From NCBI RefSeq assembly GCF_037975245.1, contig NC_092568.1, forward strand, positions 35,626,501 through 35,690,500: a stretch of DNA of 64,000 nt, read 5' to 3'. The first letter of the stretch is position 1. Every line of letters starts with the position of its first letter. Source of the DNA: Apostichopus japonicus. Taxonomy: Eukaryota; Echinodermata; Holothuroidea; Aspidochirotida; Stichopodidae. Both the position numbers and the translations under genes were made by a program. Positions 24,301-35,000 of the stretch are shown in pieces. The notes below the pieces were generated by a model. It searched no databases, was not told where the DNA came from, and worked only from the letters and a program-made list of their open reading frames with translations.

Positions 24301-27300
24301 GTATATGTGTATACATGTATTTTTGTATGTATTTATCAGTGGCGTAACCAGCGGGGGGGGTCGGGAGCCTCCCCCAGTCAAATGTCTTTCCCCCACTTAC
24401 CCCCGCCCCCCTCACATGGCATTGGTGGGCAAATAAAAAATATTTTTACGAAAATTACAAAATGAATTTAAAGGCTCCGTTCAACCACATCCCAATTGTC
24501 ATGCTCTCATCACTATACCATATTTGATATTCCAAGTTTATCCAGATTCTAAGTTTGAGTAGGCAATTTTTTTTTTTAAAGTTCATATTTTTAGGTGGAC
24601 TTATCCCTTCAACAATTTAGCAGATAGAACTCAGGAATAAACTGTTCAACTTGGGTAAAGAAACATTTTAACAGTACCGTTACCATGGTGTCACGTGTAT
24701 GGGAATGGGGCATGTTGCAAAAGTACTTAAACTGACCTCACTGGTCGCGCGCCAACTTGCCCCCCCCCTCCCACTCGAACTCCACCCTCCCCACTCCACT
24801 CCCAGATTAAAAACTCTGATTACTCCACTGATATGCATGTATTCATTTATTGTTTGTCTTTCCCTACATATAGAGTACAAGAGGAGATTGATTCTATCGT
24901 TGGCGACAAAGAATTCGTGGAATATCAAGATGTTATGAAGATGGAATACACATTACTGGTGAGAACTTATAAGCTCAGTGATTAATTCATACATATTGAT
25001 CTTAATGATAAATATGGGGCTCTTCAAGTATTAGAAAAATCGATGTATGAATTAAAGCCATGTGGACTGAGAATTCCCTTTTGATATGTCTTCATTCCGT
25101 TTAGTCTGATTGTTTTGTCATTACCGCTTTGGGTCCCTTCCCTATCCTATATTTGTTCCTCCGTTTTTTTTTGGGGGGGGGGAGGGGGGGGGGGTTGTTT
25201 GGGTTTTGGTATTTGCGCGGTGTCAAAGTTGTGCAAGAATTTCAACAACTTTGTGTGTGTGTGTGTTGCAGTAATTGGGGCATGTTCATATTAATCATTC
25301 CAGGTTTTTAAAGAAGTATTGCGTCTATATCCTCCTGCCACCGGAACAAGCAGGATGTGTGCTCACGACCTGACATCCTGTGGATTTCACATCCCTGCTG
25401 GCACTTCAATTCAGGTACAATTTGTTTGGTTGTAGCTAGGACGGGATTGCAACCAGTAATCTTAGGAACTTGTAGGGGTTACAATATTGAGTTTCATAGT
25501 GATATTAGAAGAAACTGTAAAGTGAACAGAAATTGCTAGATATGCTAAAATGGCCAGACAATTTCAAAACCTACAAAATAGTATATTTACGCACCTTCAG
25601 TTTTGTAAAGCTCAGTGTCTTGTTTAAACGGAGTTTCATGCGTTTCATGGTTATATACATATAGAATTTTGCCGTACAATGAAGCCGTGTGCTTCCCATT
25701 GCCAATACCGTTTATACTCCTGTTAAGAGAATGTTTTAGGTTTTGTTGAGAGAAAACTTTGTTTTTATATAGATGAAGAATTGTAGCTTGTACAAAAGTA
25801 AAAATTCTTGTGAAGCGGACACCACCAGACCCTGTCGGTTTTCTGCTCCCCCAACTGTTCGATCATGTTTCTTAGTCCAATGCTGTGTACACTCTAATCT
25901 AACGTCTCCTGTTTTCTCTTTTGTTTTTATATAGATGAGTCACTATATCACTTCAAGAATGAAACAGTTCTTCAAAAACCCGTTGGAATTTGATCCTGAC
26001 CGATTTCTCAGAGACGATGACCAGTAAGTTGTAAAACATGTAATATTAAGTGGTTCGCATCAGGCCACCCCTCCCCCTCTCCTCCCCTCTCTCCTTCTCG
26101 ACAAGGTGTGGCTACAATAAAGGTGCTGAAGTATTTCCCATGTAATCTCATCACTTACCCCTCGATCTCTTCCTCCCTACCGAGTGGCGTGCGCAAAGAT
26201 GGGGCGCCGGGGGTATGCTGGCAACCACCATCGGGGCAAAACGGTTCATTCTTGAAAAAAATGCAACTTCATTCAAAATACTTATTAGCAAAATCTTCCA
26301 TCTATGGCTACTTACATAGACCAAATTTATACCCTACATATGCCTCAGAATGCTCCATTGGACATCTCATTTTCAACAACAAACAAATCTGAGGGGGTGG
26401 GGAGGGGAATAACAAAATCCCCTGCAAACGAGACGACTTCAAATATCTCAGAGCAGCAACCCTCCATAACAAAATCCTACATTTACCATTAACCCTCCCA
26501 TAATGGTCAGGCCCCTTATACTTTAAACAGTTGGGAGAAATTTTGAATTGTAATATTTATAAGCAAAACTTTGCGTTCAGAGCTACTTATGAAGACCTAA
26601 ATGATAGTCTAAATATGCTTTATAGTAGACCATTTGATGGATTCATAGGAATTGATTTCAGTCGGACCCCTGCAATACATGACTCATTCTGGGGCACTTG
26701 TGTTAGGATCTACTTAATATAGACCTTAATCCTAATTTATAATTTAAACATGAGTCATAATGCACCATTTGTCGTTTACAATTTTAGTTTGTTTCGGGGG
26801 TTGGCACAGCTCCCCCCTTCCTTCATAGCAGTCACCTTCAATGACCTCTGGCCCTACAAAAAAAGTTCAGGTTTTAACCTAAATCAGTCTGGGGAAGTTT
26901 TGAATCCCCCTCCTCACAGAAACCTTTGAAATACTGTGCACGCTATTGTCTACACCCACCCACCTATCCCCCCCCCCCACCCCATTTCACCAAAACTAAT
27001 ATGAATAACGTTATTGACACTGCATACTTTCAAATGCACACTGATTAGATGATTTACCCTTTGAACGCAGTGAAACAGATTTGAACCATCATGTACATGC
27101 ACCACATTCATGTATCAGATAATAAGCTTGATATTGTGTTGTATTTCATTACGCAGTCCCATGTACGCGTATTTTCCTTTCTCTCTCGGCGTACGATCCT
27201 GTGTTGGACAACAGTTTGCGTTGGTAAGTTCATTATTTGACTATTTGACTGATCATTTCATTGATCTGATTTGCATATTACGTATTTGCATATTAAGTAA

Positions 27301-28759
27301 CCAATATTTTAGCTGGAAATTGTGCATACCGTTGTAAATTTTGGGAGACGGTGCAGTTATCTTCTGTATATATCTGCTACTAACCCCTTCACCTAGTTGA
27401 CCATAGTGTCAGTTCGTGCTGTATATGTAACTATACAAATAAATTCGTGTAAGATACTCCATAATTATATAGATGCATGCATATATTTTAATAGCAATTT
27501 AAGGGAGCCGCACACTGCTTGACTGACCACGACCACGACTTGAAACTGTACAGTTTTAACAGTTTTAACAGGTATAACAGATCATGGTTTCAGGTAAATG
27601 TGCATGTGACCGAAACGATTCACCGCTCGTTATCAATCGTTCGGCGTTCCGGGGTCATTTGTAAAGCCCGCCACACTCTGTACGACTGATCCCGAACAGA
27701 CACATCTCGACTGCCATTACATGGAAAGTCATTAATCGTGAAGACTAATATTCATACGACTGATCCCCGATCACTGACTGACTAATCATTGCACACAACA
27801 ACATAGCTCCTAACTCTTGAGAAGGCAAATGCTGGTCCATGCCACGAATCGCCGTCCTGGGGGAGGGGTATAAGGGGAGGGGGTGTCCCCCTCCCCTTTT
27901 GATTTTTTTTGGAATCCTGGTGATGCCTACATGTAAAAAGGTGGCAATTAGAAAGGCTTTTGTCACCCAAAATTTTCTGAGAAATATGCATTTTTGTGTG
28001 TGTTACATCAATAAATTGAATAGTAGGTGATAATTCATTCTTTCCCGTGGCATGAAAATGTTCCCTGCTCGCCCCAATGAAAAGAAATATAGGCTAATTT
28101 GAGGTTCAAATGATGCTGTAAAGGAGGTTTTATACTCTATTATGCTAAATGCTAAAGAAATGATGGTTGCTAAGTCAAAATTTGATGCAATTTTTATATG
28201 TATACTTGACAATTACAATGCGGGTTTTTCGGACGCTTGCGCGGGTTAGCGGGTTTGGGTGTTAGAATGCGGGTCCAACCCGCGAATTGCGGGTCAGTTG
28301 GGAGCTCTGCAACACCTGTTTGCTGTTTATAACGACCGTTAACGATACTTGATTGGTTACATTTGTGAAGACTGGATAGTTCCAATCGTGAACCACATCA
28401 CACTGACGATTGTCACTCTGGAAACCCGACTCAAGCCGACGCGACTTATATGGGGAAATATTGATCAATAGTAGCCTTAATCACGTGCACACTGCCCTAC
28501 TGTCCACGATTTTCCTGGCAACGACGATCGATTTGAGTCGAGTAGTGATCAGTCGAGCAGTGTGTACTTGGGATTTACATTGGATTGTTTCTGCATTCCT
28601 CCGGTACAGATCGAAGCTCGTGTGATTCTCGCCAAGTTGTTCCAGAAGTTTACCTTCAAGTTAGATCCGACTCAGAGTTTTGCAATTCTTGAACAATTGA
28701 CTTTGAAACCGAAAGGTGAATGTACTAACTTCATCTATACCAGGAAAATGGCTGCTTAA
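13502..28759 (+). CDS. CYP46A1-like: CYP46A1-like cytochrome P450, complete 13-exon gene
   Basis: Predicted microsomal monooxygenase related to vertebrate cholesterol 24-hydroxylase. Exons: 13502-13638, 16219-16299, 17057-17138, 18531-18688, 19480-19618, 20273-20383, 21450-21672, 22247-22319, 24874-24958, 25304-25414, 25935-26023, 27157-27223, 28610-28759. Phases agree throughout and give 501 residues (human CYP46A1 has 500). Residues ~4-27 are a membrane anchor, followed by the LPGPKRSSF hinge. The I helix has AGQETT (310-315), the K helix EVLR (367-370), then FDPDRF (419-424) and the heme loop FSLGVRSCVG with Cys445. All borders are GT/AG; the exon 2 acceptor is AAAG, forced by frame and by alignment to CYP46. 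An acceptor-like CAG 10 bp before the ATG suggests a 5' UTR intron. Introns carry MITEs and microsatellites. No clear AATAAA was found downstream. The sterol substrate is inferred from family only. Confidence 0.93.
14106..14596. repeat. (ATGT)n microsatellite with AT flanks
   Basis: Over 400 bp of almost perfect ATGT units in intron 1 of the complete P450, with interruptions only near 14146-14200, flanked by AT runs. The long MYVC- and HTYI-type ORFs on both strands are translations of this repeat. Confidence 0.97.
15309..15360. repeat. (AT)n microsatellite
   Basis: About 26 AT units, the insertion site of the element that starts at 15361; the AT run resumes after it at 16141. Confidence 0.95.
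15361..16140. mobile_element. hAT-like MITE, family B, copy 1
   Basis: Inverted termini CAAGGGCGGCGGAA / TTCCGCCGCCCTTG (14 bp), flanked by ATATATAT on both sides (8-bp duplication inside a microsatellite). 780 bp, longer than copy 2 because a family C fragment (about 15690-15973, with CCTACGCCTGTG end) lies within it. G- and C-runs sit next to the termini. No transposase. In intron 1 of the complete P450. Confidence 0.85.
15690..15973. mobile_element. Family C hAT-like fragment nested in family B
   Basis: The reverse complement matches 4010-4290: CGTAGGAGCC, a G-run, CTGTAACGACTTGCCCGAAAAA, and further on AACCATTGAAAAACACAT. Only one terminus (CACAGGCGTAGGAG) is recognisable, so the copy is truncated or rearranged. 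Confidence 0.7.
18768..19140. mobile_element. hAT-like MITE, family A, copy 3
   Basis: 373 bp, termini CAGTGGCGGAGC / GCTCCGCCACTG, with a perfect 8-bp duplication GTGTGGAG at 18760-18767 and 19141-19148. In intron 4 of the complete P450, about 80 bp after the exon 4 donor. Confidence 0.92.
22440..22790 (+). repeat. Dispersed repeat beginning TTCCTTGC..GGCAAAAGGAAT
   Basis: Shares GGCAAAAGGAATCTATGCGA, a TGTGTGTATGT run, GTGACACTTCCT and GTCAACAGAGG with 37437-38880, and the same start with 60808. Probably a transposon end family. In intron 8 of the complete P450. Confidence 0.6.
22810..23468. mobile_element. hAT-like MITE, family B, copy 2
   Basis: Termini CAAGTGCGGCGGAAGC and GGTTCCGCCGCCCTTG, flanked by perfect GCTCTATT at 22802-22809 and 23469-23476. 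Its middle (about 23215-23370) contains a module like family A (AGAGCGCCACC, TTGGCGCGGAGCG, GGCCCTTTCCG), so the two families have exchanged internal sequence. The ORF at 23223-23693 is a repeat translation. Confidence 0.9.
24337..24830. mobile_element. Probable hAT-like element, diverged
   Basis: Left end CAGTGGCGTAACC and inverted right end GATTACTCCACTG (11 of 13 match). Flanks GTATTTAT / ATATGCAT match only 5 of 8, so the target duplication is decayed or absent. C- and G-runs lie near both ends. It stops about 40 bp before exon 9 of the complete P450. Confidence 0.55.
27511..28564. mobile_element. Candidate 1.05-kb element with inverted ends
   Basis: Left end CACACTGCTTGACTGA; right end TCAGTCGAGCAGTGTG is its inverted match with one change in 16. 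The interior repeats GACTGATC-type words near the left end. No clear target duplication. It ends 45 bp before exon 13 of the complete P450. Confidence 0.5.
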
Positions 28760-28934
28760 CTGAAGGGAAAATAGCGAGTTCACCTACACAATCGAACTTA
28801 CATGTAGGCCTATATATGATATTCCAGTTGAAAAACTTGCAATGGGTATTACAAACACGAGTTAATGCCCTGATATTTATGGGTAGGTTTTCTTTTAAAA
28901 AGGGTTAAGGCTGGTTTTGGGATGTGGAAGGAAA

Positions 28935-29175
28935 GGGGTAAGGCTGGTTATTGCATGTGGTAAGGCTGGTTATGGCATGTGGTAGGGAAGTGGTAAGGCT
29001 GGTTATGGCATGTGGTAGCGAAGGGGTAAGGCTGGTTATGGCATGTGGTAGCGAAGGGGTAAGGCTGGTTATGGGATGTGGGGTAAGGCTGGTTATGGGA
29101 TGTGGTAGGGAAGGGGTAAGGCTGGTTATGGGATGTGGTAGGGAAGGGGTATGGCTGGTTATGGCAAGTGGTAGG
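28935..29175. repeat. ~33-bp minisatellite downstream of the P450 stop
   Basis: About 7-8 units containing AAGGCTGGTTATGGCATGTG and GTAGGGAAGGGGT, with some shortened 22-bp units. It starts about 175 bp after the stop codon, so it may be in the 3' UTR. Confidence 0.9.
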
Positions 29176-30329
29176 GTGCAGGGATGAGGGATAAATGATT
29201 ATAGCGCTTGTCTATAACAAAGTTACTATCAATTATTATCAAATGTTTTTTGCAGCTGTCTCGAAAGAGAGAGACGGGGTGTGTTATTGGGACATGATAA
29301 GGTCAGGGAGGGATAGTGGATTTGAAGATGTTGATCAAAGAAATATAGATGGTATCACAATACGCTAGAACGTTTTGGAAGTTGGACATAAATCCCTGCT
29401 TATGATATCATTATAAATGTACTTCATTGTAAATATTTAATTTCATTAATTGTTATCATGGATTAACTAAAATAACTAAAACAAATTATAGAGTTACAGG
29501 CATGTATAAAGCCTTTCAGAAAGGAATTGGTTTACGCAGGTAAGGTGCATGATGGGAGAGAGAAGGGGAGGGGGGGGGGGGGGTGGGGCACGTAGCAGCA
29601 TCATGGCGTTGGTGTATCAAGGAGCAGCAAGTAGCAACAGAAACTGGGCCCAACTTGAGAGGAGTTCACATTCACCAAGCCCAATCATGGTTTGAGCTTA
29701 GTTAAGCACCTCTGAATACCCAGATGTGGTACTCTCATACTTTCCCAGGGCAGAAATGGACCTCTAGCTGAAACAATGGGCCCTAAAGAATACATTAGAC
29801 CCGTTTAGTTTACTGCCTGCTTCAAGTTAATTTCAACATTAGCTGCTGCGCCTACCAATGGCCGGCCTCAGCGGAGGGGTGGTTATTTTTCTGATGGCGG
29901 TACTTGTCACCTGCAAGGATCCGGTGCTCCGGGCTGCCGTAGTTACGTCGCTGATGTTCAATATGCTCCTTTAGAACAGAGAACGTATGCCTATTTTAAA
30001 GATAATAGCTTTGTTAAGAAGCTTCCATATGCGAGGGCGCTGTACATATTTGAGTATTTCTTTATAAACGTTTCCGTTTTCCTCTCTGTTATCATTTCTT
30101 TTCTGCGTCAATACAAATTACATTATAATAACATAAAGAGGTTTGCACTTAACATGAGAGATACCTATACTTTTCAAACTTTTAAATATATCTTTTGCAA
30201 GTTCGTAGATATCTTTGATATTCCTTATATTCATATTTTAACGGCTACAAGATTGGAAACTATCATATTTCGTTTCTGAATTTGTTTTTTCTTTTCTTTT
30301 TGTTCTGCCCTTAAAGAGGTTATAAACAC
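29176..30329. other. Intergenic with one unexplained open frame
   Basis: A plus-strand frame stays open from 29809 to 30279 (156 codons, no upstream ATG), starting in a GC-richer part with GGYFSDGGTCHLQGSG and ending with hydrophobic, lysine-rich sequence. No family is recognised. A G-run lies at 29568-29582. Confidence 0.4.
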
Positions 30330-30796
30330 CAACTACAGAGGCGAGGACAACTCAGAGATTTAACTATGACAAAAAGTCAAGATTAAGAGAATGTTTCTCT
30401 GGAGACTTAGTAATAGTTGATTTTAGCTCGACACAAACGTGTCAAATTAGCTGCTAAATGAGAAGGGCCCTTCATGGTAGTAAAGCACCCGGAAAACGAT
30501 AGTAGTGGTCCTCCAGTTGTGTACCAATATCATATATCCAAAACCATTTGAAGCCTATTCGTACTATACACTACAACAGACTTAAGCCGTATCGCTCTGA
30601 GTTACAAGATAAAATATATTCTAACTTTGCCCGTCTCTTCTATCACAACCATTCCCGTTCAGGATCACTCCCCCATATTACAAATACTCAACAACCAGTT
30701 TGGAATGTGAATACTTGGTTTCCTCCCACATCGGGTGTAGGCATACAGACCCCAGTGTCAACGTCTGTTGATGTCGATATGGACGCCAAACTATAA
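30330..30796 (+). mobile_element. 3' end of a decayed Gypsy-type pol
   Basis: Frames carry YDKK, then FSGDLVIVDF (the GDLVW-type motif after integrase), GPFMVVKHP and, in another frame, HYNRLKPYRSE, the usual closing motif of Gypsy pol. Stops and frame shifts make it a pseudogene fragment. Confidence 0.7.
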
Positions 30797-30824
30797 AGGC
30801 TTCCGGGCCATTATCATTTATATT

Positions 30825-31530
30825 AGGCTATATTTTAAGTGTGTAAAAGTAAGTTGGCCTGACGTTTCGATCCTAGCAGGATCTTCTTCAGAGGCTAAAT
30901 GACAAGTTACAGTAACAGAGGGGACAAAAACACGCACAGAATACAGACAGGTTAATGAGCACGGTGCACACAATGAGATGGATGAAAGGGGATTATAAGT
31001 AGAAAGCAACAGGAGAAGAGGAGAGGAAGGAGATAAACTGTGGAGGGACAAAGAGAGGATTAAAGGCACAGGGTAGGGAATAAACTGGAGAGGGACAAAG
31101 ACAGAAAGGTGTGAAGAAAAATGGAGGGGAAGAGAGCTGTGAGAAGAGTGAAAGGGGGGGGGGGGAGGGAGAAAGGGGAAAAGGAGTAGGGAAAGTTAGT
31201 CATGTCCTTCCTGAATGTTCAGCCCATGAGGTTGAATGGTACGGAGGCGTTGCATCCAGAGCCTCTCTCTGCTGATTCGTACTAGGTCAGGACGGCTACC
31301 TAAGGATTCAATCCCCTGTAGGGACATGTCGTTAATGGTATGGTTGGGAAGGTTAAAATGTTCTCCAACTGGGGTCTCAGTCTTCATGGTGTTGACTGTG
31401 GATCTGTGACCATAGAATCGCTTCTTGAGGGTGGTTATTTTATAACTATATTTTAACTGTAAAATTTTAACTGTAAAATATATTTTAACTGTAAGGCTAT
31501 ATTTTAACTGTAAAATTGGCGCCAAATAAG
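30825..31530 (-). mobile_element. Penelope-like element, 3' fragment
   Basis: The minus-strand ORF at 31196-31525 has FYGHRS, TPVGEHFNLPNHTI, IESLG and RERLWMQRLRTIQPHGLN, the C-terminal GIY-YIG endonuclease region of Penelope-like elements. The plus-strand motif GATCTTCTTCAGAGGC near 30880 is typical of the non-coding tail after that ORF. A short (TATATTTTAACTGTAA)n array at 31445-31515 adjoins it. Confidence 0.78.
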
Positions 31531-31537
31531 GCCTAAC

Positions 31538-31759
31538 TGTATGACAAGCATCTCCTTTGAGTCCCGTGTTAATTATTCTTACGCCTAGTTCATTTAATGT
31601 CAGTTCCTTTAAAGATATAAGGACATTTCTTACTTTTGCATGTAAGGAAATTTTAGGTACAGCTGTAAATATTGTTTTTTCTTATGTAAATAAGTTGTTC
31701 AGTGGAGAATCCTCTGTTATCTTTGTTATTCCTTTCCCTCTTCGCTTTGCTGTACGAGG
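31538..31759. mobile_element. Left part of an older LTR-like sequence split by the Gypsy insertion
   Basis: Begins TGTATGAC; its continuation is at 36819-36970, which has AATAAA and ends GCTACA. The 5-bp CGAGG before 31760 and after 36813 shows that the Gypsy element split one contiguous sequence. The LTR call (TG...CA ends, polyadenylation signal) is inference. Confidence 0.45.
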
Positions 31760-31908
31760 TGTTGTGATCTTCACGTTCTGTGCTCAAACTGACACAATGA
31801 AGGCAAATAAACGCTTGATAAAGTTAACAAATTTAATTACGTTCTCGTGCTTCGCTTGACAACCACAGAGTGGTGTCATTCAAGTATACAAACTTTCATA
31901 TCGTTACA
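31760..31908 (-). repeat. 3' LTR of the Gypsy element
   Basis: 149 bp, TGTTGTGATC to ATCGTTACA on the plus strand. A pyrimidine-rich CCCTTCCTTCTTT follows on the inner side, the complement of the polypurine tract. Confidence 0.95.
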
Positions 31909-32067
31909 CCCTTCCTTCTTTAAAAGAAAACTTTCTTAGATCTAACTTCTATTTTTAAACTCTAATTTCCTTTTTCAAAACTAATCATATTTCTTACCCT
32001 TAAAAGTATTAAAACATATTTACAAACACTTAACGCTAACAAGTGTTCATCAATGGCCTAATATAGA

Positions 32068-35000
32068 TCATTTACAACAAACACAATCGGGTCTCTGCTT
32101 ACGGTTCCTTTGGCTTCTTTTTAAATATGGTTCTGGTTCTTGAGTTGTGCTTGAACTCTCATTACGTGCTGCATCGTTGTTGCTGCAATCGCTGCTGGTC
32201 GGCAGTGAGTTTTGTGAGTCATTTACGTCATAGAACAGCTCGCTTCTGTCAATCAGCGGTTCTTTGGTAGCTCGTAAATGTTTACGATTACGACGGAATT
32301 CACGTCCATCTTCTGTGATGATTTTGTAGGAGCGTTTGTTGACGAGTTCTTCAACGCTAGCTTTTTCCCATACTTTCTCTCGTCCTGATGGTTGAACGCG
32401 TACTGTTTGCCCTTTGTTCAGTTCTGGAAGAAGCTTAGCACTACGATTGTAATATCGTGCTTGTTTTTCATTTCTCTTCTTTTTCTTCTGCTTGACTTCC
32501 TTCACAACCTTAGGTGTGAGAAGTTTCTTGGCAGTAGGTATAACTGTTCTAGTCCTTCGACTAAAATGACGTTGTGATGGCGATGACGACAGACCCTCTG
32601 AAGGAGTATTCCTCCAGCTAAGCAAGCTGAGATAGAAATCTTGCTTATCCTGCTTCGCTTTCTTGATCAAGGTCTTAGCGGTCTTTATCGCGTTTTCGAC
32701 TTTACCATTGCTTTGTGGGAAGAGCGGCGAACTGGTTGCATGGTCGCACTGATATGATTGCGCGAAATCAGCGAACTCACGGGAGGAGAAAGGTGGTCCG
32801 TTGTCTGACTGAACTGTAACTGGTATACCATGTGTAGAGAAATATCGCCTCATGATTTTGATCACTGCCGGCGCATCTTTCTTGTTTAAGAGTGTGTCAA
32901 CTTCGAAGTAATCTGAAAAATAGTCCACAATACAGAGATAATCTGTACCATCGATGGTGAAAATATCGACACCAACTTTTTCTCCCTGGTGATCTGGTAT
33001 GTCGTGGCTCACCAATGGTTCTTTGGATTGCTGAGTGCGGTATGTATTACAGATACTGCACTGTTCCACATAGCCTTTGACTTTTTTACTCATACCTGGC
33101 CAATAAACCGTATCTCTCGCTCTCCTCAGCGTACTTTCAATACCAGTGTGTGAGTTGTCAAGTTTTTCTTTAATGTCCCTTCTCAGAGGTGTAGGAATGA
33201 CACATCTCTGTGCTTTGAATATGATACCATCTTGGATGGAAAGCTCGTCGCGAATTTGGAAGTATGTGCTAGTTCCGGTTGGCAATAGCTTTTTGTCTTC
33301 AAGCCAACCCTCTGTAATGTATCGTTTCAGATTCTGACAGACAGGGTCACTGTTGGTCGAGTCTTGAATTTGCTTGCGAGTTGCTTTAGATACCGGAAGG
33401 AAGTCTATAATGTTTACACTTTCTGTCTCGACTTCCACTGCAGATCGTTCCTCATTCTGTAGGAAGGCTCGCGATAATGTGTCTGCAAGATACATTTCCT
33501 TTCCCTGCTTGTACACAATGTCAACATCATACTGCACCAGTCTTAGAAGTAGCCTTTGGAGGCGCTTTGCGGCAGTCGTGATTTGTTTCTTAGAGATTGA
33601 AACCAATGGCTTGTGATCTGTCCAAAGCTTTATCTTGCGTCCGTAGGTGAATTGGTGGTTTCGCTCTAAACCAAAGATTAACGCAAGAAGTTCTTTCTCA
33701 ATTTGTGAATATCGAGTCTCTGCGGTGGTTAACGCTCTGCTCGAAAATGTTACCGGCTGTCCCTGTTGCATCAGTGTGAAACCGATTCCTTTTTCCGATG
33801 CGTCTCCCTGACCTTCAGTTTCGCTTTGCGGATCGAAGTACTTCAGTACTGGTGTGCTGCTGACACTACGCTTCACCTCTTTGAATGCTGCGTCTTGGTC
33901 TTGTCCCCAGCTCCATTTCGCGTCCATATGTGTTAGACGTCGAATCGGTTCGCACGTGTCTGATAAGCTTGGAAGGAACTTAGACAAGTATTTCACCATT
34001 CCGACGAACCGTTGTACTGCAGCAATGTCGGTTGGTTTAGGCATATCAACAATTGCCTCAACTTTCTTTGGGTCGACTTTACGACCATCTTTAGTAACGA
34101 CATGCCCTATAAAATTGATTTCTTTGCACTTAAATTCAAACTTATCTCTGTTAAACTTAATAGATCTCTCTCTGCATCTTGCAAGCAGCTTAGTCATGTT
34201 TCGGTCATGATCTTTGTCTGCTTCTGCTTCTGTTTTCCCTTTGCCAGTGACCAATATGTCATCAGCTATGATATGAACACCCTCGAGCCCTTCAAGGTTT
34301 TGATCTAGCCTTTGTTGGAAGAGTTCAGGTGCTGGGGAGATTCCAAACGGCATGCGTTTATAATTGTACCTCCCCCATGGGGTTTGGAATGTGGTCAACT
34401 TGGAAGAACTTTCATCCAACTCACATTGGAGAAATCCTTCTTTCAGATCACATTTGCTAAATACCTTTACATCATTAAGACTTGGCAAAATATCTTCGAT
34501 AACAGGTAACGGATAGTGTTCCCGTTTTAGAGCCTTATTTAATGGTTGAGGGTCAATACAAACACGCAGTTTACCACTGGGTTTGATTATGCTAACCAGA
34601 CTTGACACCCAGTCAGAAGGTTCATCAACCTTCTCTATCACATGCAATTTTTCCGCTCGTTTCAGCTCCTCTTTAAGCTTAGGCTTTATAGATAGTGGAA
34701 CACGTCTTGGTGGTATAATAACTGGCATGACATCAGGATCAGTTTCAAGGTGTACTTTACCTGGCATACACCCTAGGCCTGTAAATATATCATGATAATC
34801 TTTTATCACATTTTCTTTTTTCAGAGGTAAGTTAGTTTTCTCTATTTGCTTTACTTCCCCTTTATTTTCAGAACTTTCAGTTGGTTTGTTATCTATGTTT
34901 TCATACAACACTTTAATCAATTTCATTTGCTGTGATGCCCGCGATCCAAGAAGTGGCACTTGCTTGTTTCCTTGCACAACAACAAACTGCACAGAAAATT

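Noticed and set aside
28951-29187. ORF with VRLVMACG repeats
   Set aside because: Translation of the ~33-bp minisatellite after the P450 stop codon.
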